Part shown: positions 60,752-64,000 of the stretch, in pieces
How the letters are laid out: each line of letters opens with the position of its first letter
Position numbering within the stretch: position 1 is the first letter of the stretch
Assembly: GCA_959019775.1 (NCBI GenBank)
Contig: CAUEPS010000001.1
Location: 62,001-126,000 of the forward strand
DNA length: 64,000 nt
Direction: 5' to 3'
DNA from: an uncultured Collinsella sp.
GTDB taxonomy: Bacteria > Actinomycetota > Coriobacteriia > Coriobacteriales > Coriobacteriaceae
Notes under the pieces: model-generated
What the model was told of the DNA's origin: nothing
Seen by the model: only the letters and a program-made list of their open reading frames with translations
The model's database searches: none
Translations under genes and position numbers: made by a program

Positions 60752-60866
60752 CCAAGCGTAAAACCTTCAATGAAAATGGCGTAAAAACTACATCTGTCAT
60801 GGCGTAAAAACTACATTGAAAGTAGCGTAAAATCAGCATTGAGAATGGCGTAATTTCGCATATCGC
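60752..60866 (+). repeat. five direct repeats with an exact 23-bp period
   Basis: GCGTA starts at 60756, 60779, 60802, 60825 and 60848, exactly 23 bp apart. The best units read ATGGCGTAAAAACTACAT; the outer units are more diverged. The array ends 23 bp before the ATG of the next ATPase gene and has no unique spacers. Confidence 0.92.
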
Positions 60867-60889
60867 GTGATAGAGAGGGACGGCCGTCT

Positions 60890-62185
60890 ATGGATGCACC
60901 AAAGAGATTGACCCAAAAGGGATATAGGCCCCGGCTCATAGAGGAGCGCCTCGACACCCTTATGCGGGCGTTTGGCTGTGTGGAGATCAACGGCCCCAAA
61001 TGGTGCGGCAAGACCTGGACGGCGCTCTCTCGCTCGGCGAGCGTCTCCAGGCTCGATGAGCCTGCGCAGCGTGCGGCGGCAGAGGTCGACCCAAGCCTGG
61101 CGCTCATCGGCGATGCGCCACACCTGGTCGATGAATGGCAGGAGGTGCCCGAGGTTTGGGATGCCGCCCGGCGTTTCGTGGACGCGAGCGGCAACGAACG
61201 GGGGACACTTTTGCTCACGGGCTCGACCGCGCTCAAAAGCGAGGAGCGCAGCCATGTTCGTCATTCCGGCACGGGTAGGATCGCCCGTCTGTCAATGCGC
61301 CCCATGGCCCTGTGTGAGTCGGGCGACGGCGAGCCGCTCGTGTCACTGGCAAGCCTCTTTAAGGGCGAGGATTTTGCCCCTCAGCGTCGCGAGAGCACGG
61401 TGGATGACGTCGCCCGCTGGTGCTGCAGGGGCGGTTGGCCTGCAAATCTTGGGCTTTCGGAAGATCTTGCGCGAGAGACGGCAAGCCGGTACGTGCACTC
61501 GGTGCTCGACGTCAACGTGCTGGACGAGGGCATGTCGCCCGAGCTTGCACACGGCCTTTTGCGAGCTCTTGCCATGAACGAGAGCCAGGCTGTCACGTAC
61601 AAGACGCTCGTAAAGGACGCCTCGTACGGTGAGGCGGGCCCCGACGAGAGGACCATCGCTGCGTACTTGGACCTCTTCAACAGGCTCAAGCTGACCGAGG
61701 ACCTGTGCGGATGGGAGCCGCCCATGCGCTCGAAGGCCCGCGTTCGCGTGCGCCCCAAGCGCTACTTCTGTGACCCGTCACTTGCGGCGGCGTTGCTGGG
61801 GGCTACCCCTGAGCGGCTGCTTGGCGATATGCAAACGCTGGGGATGCTCTTTGAGAATCTCGTCCTGCGCGACGTGCGCGTGTTCCTTTCCACCTACGGC
61901 GGTGTCGACAACAGTGTCCATTATTTCCGAGATGAGAAGGGCCTTGAGGTCGATCTGATCGTTGAGCACGACGGGCGCTGGGGAGCCATCGAGGTCAAGC
62001 TGAGTGATGCGAAAGCAGACGATGGAGCGAGAAATCTCAAGGCGCTGGAGAGGAAAGTGCTCTCCAATCCTGCCGCCCAGAATGCCGCGCCGGCGTTTTT
62101 GGCGGTCGTGGTTGGAAAGGGGAGCATTGCCTATACACGCGACGACGGCGTGGCGGTGATTCCCATGGCGGCACTTGGGGCGTAG
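60890..62185 (+). CDS. AAA_14/DUF4143-type ATPase
   Basis: A 431-residue protein of the DUF4143 ATPase family. Walker A is GPKWCGKT (35-42), Walker B is HLVDEWQEVP (about 78-87), and LLTGST follows as sensor 1. The family-typical RGGWP (CCRGGWPANLG) is at about residue 182. The C-terminal domain has EKGLEVDLIVEHDGRWGAIEVKLS, matching the PD-(D/E)XK pattern seen in the upstream neighbour. GAGAGGGA stands before the ATG. Function is unknown; it may be a mobile or defence-related NTPase-nuclease. Confidence 0.87.
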   Translation: MDAPKRLTQKGYRPRLIEERLDTLMRAFGCVEINGPKWCGKTWTALSRSASVSRLDEPAQRAAAEVDPSLALIGDAPHLVDEWQEVPEVWDAARRFVDASGNERGTLLLTGSTALKSEERSHVRHSGTGRIARLSMRPMALCESGDGEPLVSLASLFKGEDFAPQRRESTVDDVARWCCRGGWPANLGLSEDLARETASRYVHSVLDVNVLDEGMSPELAHGLLRALAMNESQAVTYKTLVKDASYGEAGPDERTIAAYLDLFNRLKLTEDLCGWEPPMRSKARVRVRPKRYFCDPSLAAALLGATPERLLGDMQTLGMLFENLVLRDVRVFLSTYGGVDNSVHYFRDEKGLEVDLIVEHDGRWGAIEVKLSDAKADDGARNLKALERKVLSNPAAQNAAPAFLAVVVGKGSIAYTRDDGVAVIPMAALGA

Positions 62186-62211
62186 TGGTTTTGCGGGCGT
62201 GCCGTGCTTCC

Positions 62212-62235
62212 TTTACCGAAAATCCATTTGGTAAA
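62212..62235. repeat. short inverted repeat after the DUF4143 gene
   Basis: TTTACCGAA (62212-62220) and TTTGGTAAA (62227-62235) pair with one mismatch around AATCCA. No T-run follows. A protein-binding site is more likely than a terminator. Confidence 0.5.
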
Positions 62236-62313
62236 CCAGATGCTCGCGGATAGAATAAAGTTGACGGCAGCCCAAGGGTGATAGCTGGGCAGCGCCGTTG
62301 CTTGGTCAAGAGG

Positions 62314-62457
62314 TCAGTGCCTTAATGGCAGCGACTTGTTATGCTTCGAATGCTGCTTGAGTGCCTCGGAAAGTTCGATAAGCGCCGTGAAGAGCGAGAC
62401 CAAAGCAACCAAGAGCTCTACGAGCTCTGATGGGCCCGGGATGACCGCTGATTCAAG
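62314..62457 (-). CDS. possible small membrane peptide without clear start
   Basis: The minus frame is open from a TGA just upstream of 62457 to a TGA at 62316-62314. It codes ESAVIPGPSELVELLVALV then SLFTALIELSEALKQHSK and a basic tail ending RH. The pattern of one hydrophobic helix plus a Lys/His tail looks like a small membrane protein or toxin-like peptide. No ATG, GTG or early TTG is present; the first codons are CTT GAA. It may be a broken gene. Confidence 0.25.
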   Translation of the reverse strand, partial: LESAVIPGPSELVELLVALVSLFTALIELSEALKQHSKHNKSLPLRH

Positions 62458-62478
62458 TCACCGGGCCTAAATCTTTTT
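62433..62478 (+). terminator. terminator upstream of the exonuclease gene
   Basis: GGCCCGG (62433-62439) pairs with CCGGGCC (62461-62467), extended by GAC/GTC, and is followed by TAAATCTTTTT. It separates the ATPase region from the next gene. The rest of 62186-62640 holds the items listed and no further convincing gene. Confidence 0.7.
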
Positions 62479-62640
62479 CATGCATTTGAATAGAGCGGGC
62501 AACTCTCTTGGGGCCGTCTGCATGACGTGTGCCTGGCGCATGGTATTGCGCCCAGCTTTCATGTCCGCGCGGCCACCTATCCTTACGGCAATGTAGCCGC
62601 CTATGTAGCAAGCGGCAGGCAACGGAGAAAGGCCCTAACC

Positions 62641-63384
62641 GTGTCAGTTGAAAAGACGCCGGGTATCTCGGCTATCGATACGACGAACTTTGCGCGCCAG
62701 ATCGTGCTGGACTTTGAGTTTGCGCCGGTGCCAAAGCAGCGCCAGCGCCGTGGGCTGCACAATGAGATTATCGAGGTCGGTGCCGTCAAGCTCGATTACC
62801 ACGGCAACGTTATGGGCGAGTTCTCGCAGTTTGTGCAGACGGAATTTACCGAAGGCGTTGCGTTTCCCGTCCGCGAGCTTACGGGGATATCAGCCGTGGA
62901 TACCGCGATGGCCGATCCGCTCTACATGGTGATTAAAAGGCTAAGCGATTGGATCGGTCGCTACTCCGCCCAGGTGGTTTGCTGGAGCGGGGCGGACCGG
63001 CGACAGCTTTTGACCGAGTGCCAGGCAAAGCACATCGACCTCTCCGCTTTTCCTACGGACTGGGCCGACCTGCAGGCGTTTTACACCTCGATCATGGACG
63101 TGGGCAGCCACGGGTGCGTCTCTTTGAGTGACGCGGCGACGTGGTTCGGCATCGAGTTTGACGAGTCGACGGGCCATGCCCACAGCGCCCTAGCCGATGC
63201 ACGCGTGACCGCCAAGCTGCTCAAGCAGGTGATGGACGGGGACTATCACGTGAGTCCGCGCGCCCAAGAAGTCCGCCAACGTTGGGGGATGGGCGAGCGG
63301 GCCCAGACACGCCTCTCTAGCAAGTGCCCCGAGCTGGGCGACCTGCTGCTGAAGCTGAAGGCGGCGGGAAGGTGGGGGCGTTAG
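62641..63384 (+). CDS. DEDD-type 3'-5' exonuclease domain protein
   Basis: A 247-residue protein. VLDFEFAPVP (Exo I Asp and Glu, about 22-31) and the later NEIIEVGAVKLD are followed by SQFVQTEFTEGVAFPVRELTGIS. A middle motif with CWSGADRRQLL (Exo II region, Asp) and HSALADARVTAKLL (Exo III His and Asp) complete the DnaQ-like set. It could trim nucleic acid ends or small RNAs; the substrate is unknown. I start at GTG 62641 after GGAGAAAGG, since the upstream open frame has no family match. Confidence 0.85.
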   Translation: MSVEKTPGISAIDTTNFARQIVLDFEFAPVPKQRQRRGLHNEIIEVGAVKLDYHGNVMGEFSQFVQTEFTEGVAFPVRELTGISAVDTAMADPLYMVIKRLSDWIGRYSAQVVCWSGADRRQLLTECQAKHIDLSAFPTDWADLQAFYTSIMDVGSHGCVSLSDAATWFGIEFDESTGHAHSALADARVTAKLLKQVMDGDYHVSPRAQEVRQRWGMGERAQTRLSSKCPELGDLLLKLKAAGRWGR

Positions 63385-63416
63385 CTGTCTGCATGGCGCG
63401 TGCCTGTCGCGTATCG

Positions 63417-64000
63417 TTACTCTTCCTGCTGCTTGGCAGGCAAGATGTAGACGTTCTCGGCGTCCACGGCGATCTGCGCGGGGCGGTTGTAGAGGGTGTC
63501 GATCTCCTTTACGCTCTGCTTGAACGGCGTGACGTCGGGCATCTTTGCCTGATGGAGCTTTTCGAGGAGTTTCTCGGATTGCTTGTCGTTGAACTTTCCG
63601 ATGCTCTCTCCTGCGCCTTCGAGCGCCTCGTCGATGAGTGTATGGTCGCCCACGGGGGTCTTTGCGATGGCGTGACCGAGCAATTTGCCCGCGGACGCGA
63701 TACCGCCCAGCAGTGCCGCATCGACGGTGTCGACAGCCCCCGCTTCGAGTGCGTTGTAGCAGTCGGTGTAGAGCTCGCGGTACGCGATCGAATCAGCCTC
63801 GATCTTCGCAGTGGCGTCCGCGAGCTTTGCGGGCTCGAAGTTCTGGGCGAGCATGGGTTCGAGGAACAGCGAGAACGCGTGGATGTAGGTGGCGAGCTGG
63901 CAGTCTTTGAGGTAGTCGAGCACCTTGTCGAGGCGTCTGCCCAAGCCGTCTCGCACCTCGATGAACCCTTTCTTTTTCAGATCCGCCTGTGCCTGCGAGC
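63417..64000 (-). CDS. unknown protein, N-terminus outside the window
   Basis: An open frame of 194 codons on the minus strand runs through the right edge. The earliest visible residues are SQAQADLKKKGFIEVRDG, so the GTG at 63956 is internal and not a true start. The protein is mostly helical, with charged residues and no membrane segment or known motif; it ends VYILPAKQQEE. I do not recognise the family. It converges with the exonuclease gene, 32 bp apart. Confidence 0.65.
   Translation of the reverse strand, partial: SQAQADLKKKGFIEVRDGLGRRLDKVLDYLKDCQLATYIHAFSLFLEPMLAQNFEPAKLADATAKIEADSIAYRELYTDCYNALEAGAVDTVDAALLGGIASAGKLLGHAIAKTPVGDHTLIDEALEGAGESIGKFNDKQSEKLLEKLHQAKMPDVTPFKQSVKEIDTLYNRPAQIAVDAENVYILPAKQQEE

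Noticed and set aside
60752..60866. CRISPR or coding repeat
   Set aside because: Units are contiguous without spacers, the 23-bp step is not a multiple of three, and no open frame runs through.

Overview
The window is high-GC, densely packed chromosomal DNA from an actinobacterium of the class Coriobacteriia. Collinsella or a close gut relative is the best guess. That assignment is my inference from gene content and protein style (RpoC with a long C-terminal extension, a fused AccD-AccA, FabK as the enoyl-ACP reductase, SsnA/YgfK/molybdenum hydroxylase genes); no search was run. I saw no rRNA, tRNA, phage, insertion sequence or CRISPR array.

Layout. 1-5430: a sugar-efflux-type MFS transporter, a GH13 glucosidase, a deoxyinosine/uracil DNA glycosylase, an unknown protein and an aminotransferase. 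5431-16400: the rplJ leader with rplJ-rplL, galU, then rpoB-rpoC. 16427-18184: an ECF sigma factor with its membrane anti-sigma partner. 18185-22165: rpsL-rpsG-fusA-rpsJ. 22219-32345: biotin ligase, divergent from a complete type II fatty-acid operon (fabH-acpP-fabK-fabD-fabG-fabF-accB-fabZ-accC-accDA). 32362-35574: a PTS IIC protein, a cation diffusion facilitator and a histidine phosphatase. 35575-41882: an S10-type operon, rplC to rplX, broken by an internal hairpin and a second promoter-like site before rplB, and stopped by a terminator after rplX. 42347-45286: a MocA-type oxidoreductase, a DeoR regulator and an RluA-type pseudouridine synthase. 45302-49241: a U32 protein, RidA and a YheO-type regulator. 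49594-58969: a purine/xanthine module of permease, SsnA, YgfK, a 4x[4Fe-4S] protein and a fused molybdenum hydroxylase. 59075-64000: two ATPases with nuclease-like C-termini, each behind unusual repeat DNA, then a DEDD exonuclease and a truncated unknown gene.

How the genes work together. The biotin ligase would charge AccB, which serves AccC and AccDA in making malonyl-CoA for the fab enzymes encoded in the same operon. The ECF sigma and anti-sigma overlap and look like a co-expressed signalling pair. The permease, SsnA, YgfK, ferredoxin-like protein and hydroxylase form a plausible uptake and redox chain for purines, with the divergent YheO-type protein as candidate regulator.

Most interesting observations. 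(1) A family of palindromic elements has a near-constant core of about 67 nt inside long inverted arms that differ completely between copies. All three copies sit just upstream of ribosomal-protein operons. (2) RpoC carries a C-terminal domain that aligns without gaps to the DNA-binding domain of RNA polymerase alpha and keeps most of its DNA-contact residues. (3) Five direct repeats at an exact 23-bp period precede one ATPase gene, and a perfect 25-bp inverted repeat precedes the other. (4) A leader of five consecutive hairpins, including a three-way junction, precedes ssnA. (5) Three palindromic units at an 80-81 bp period lie at 44319-44536. (6) A well-formed gene has ATA where its start codon should be. 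(7) Ribosomal protein S12 has Arg at position 88, where Lys is usual.
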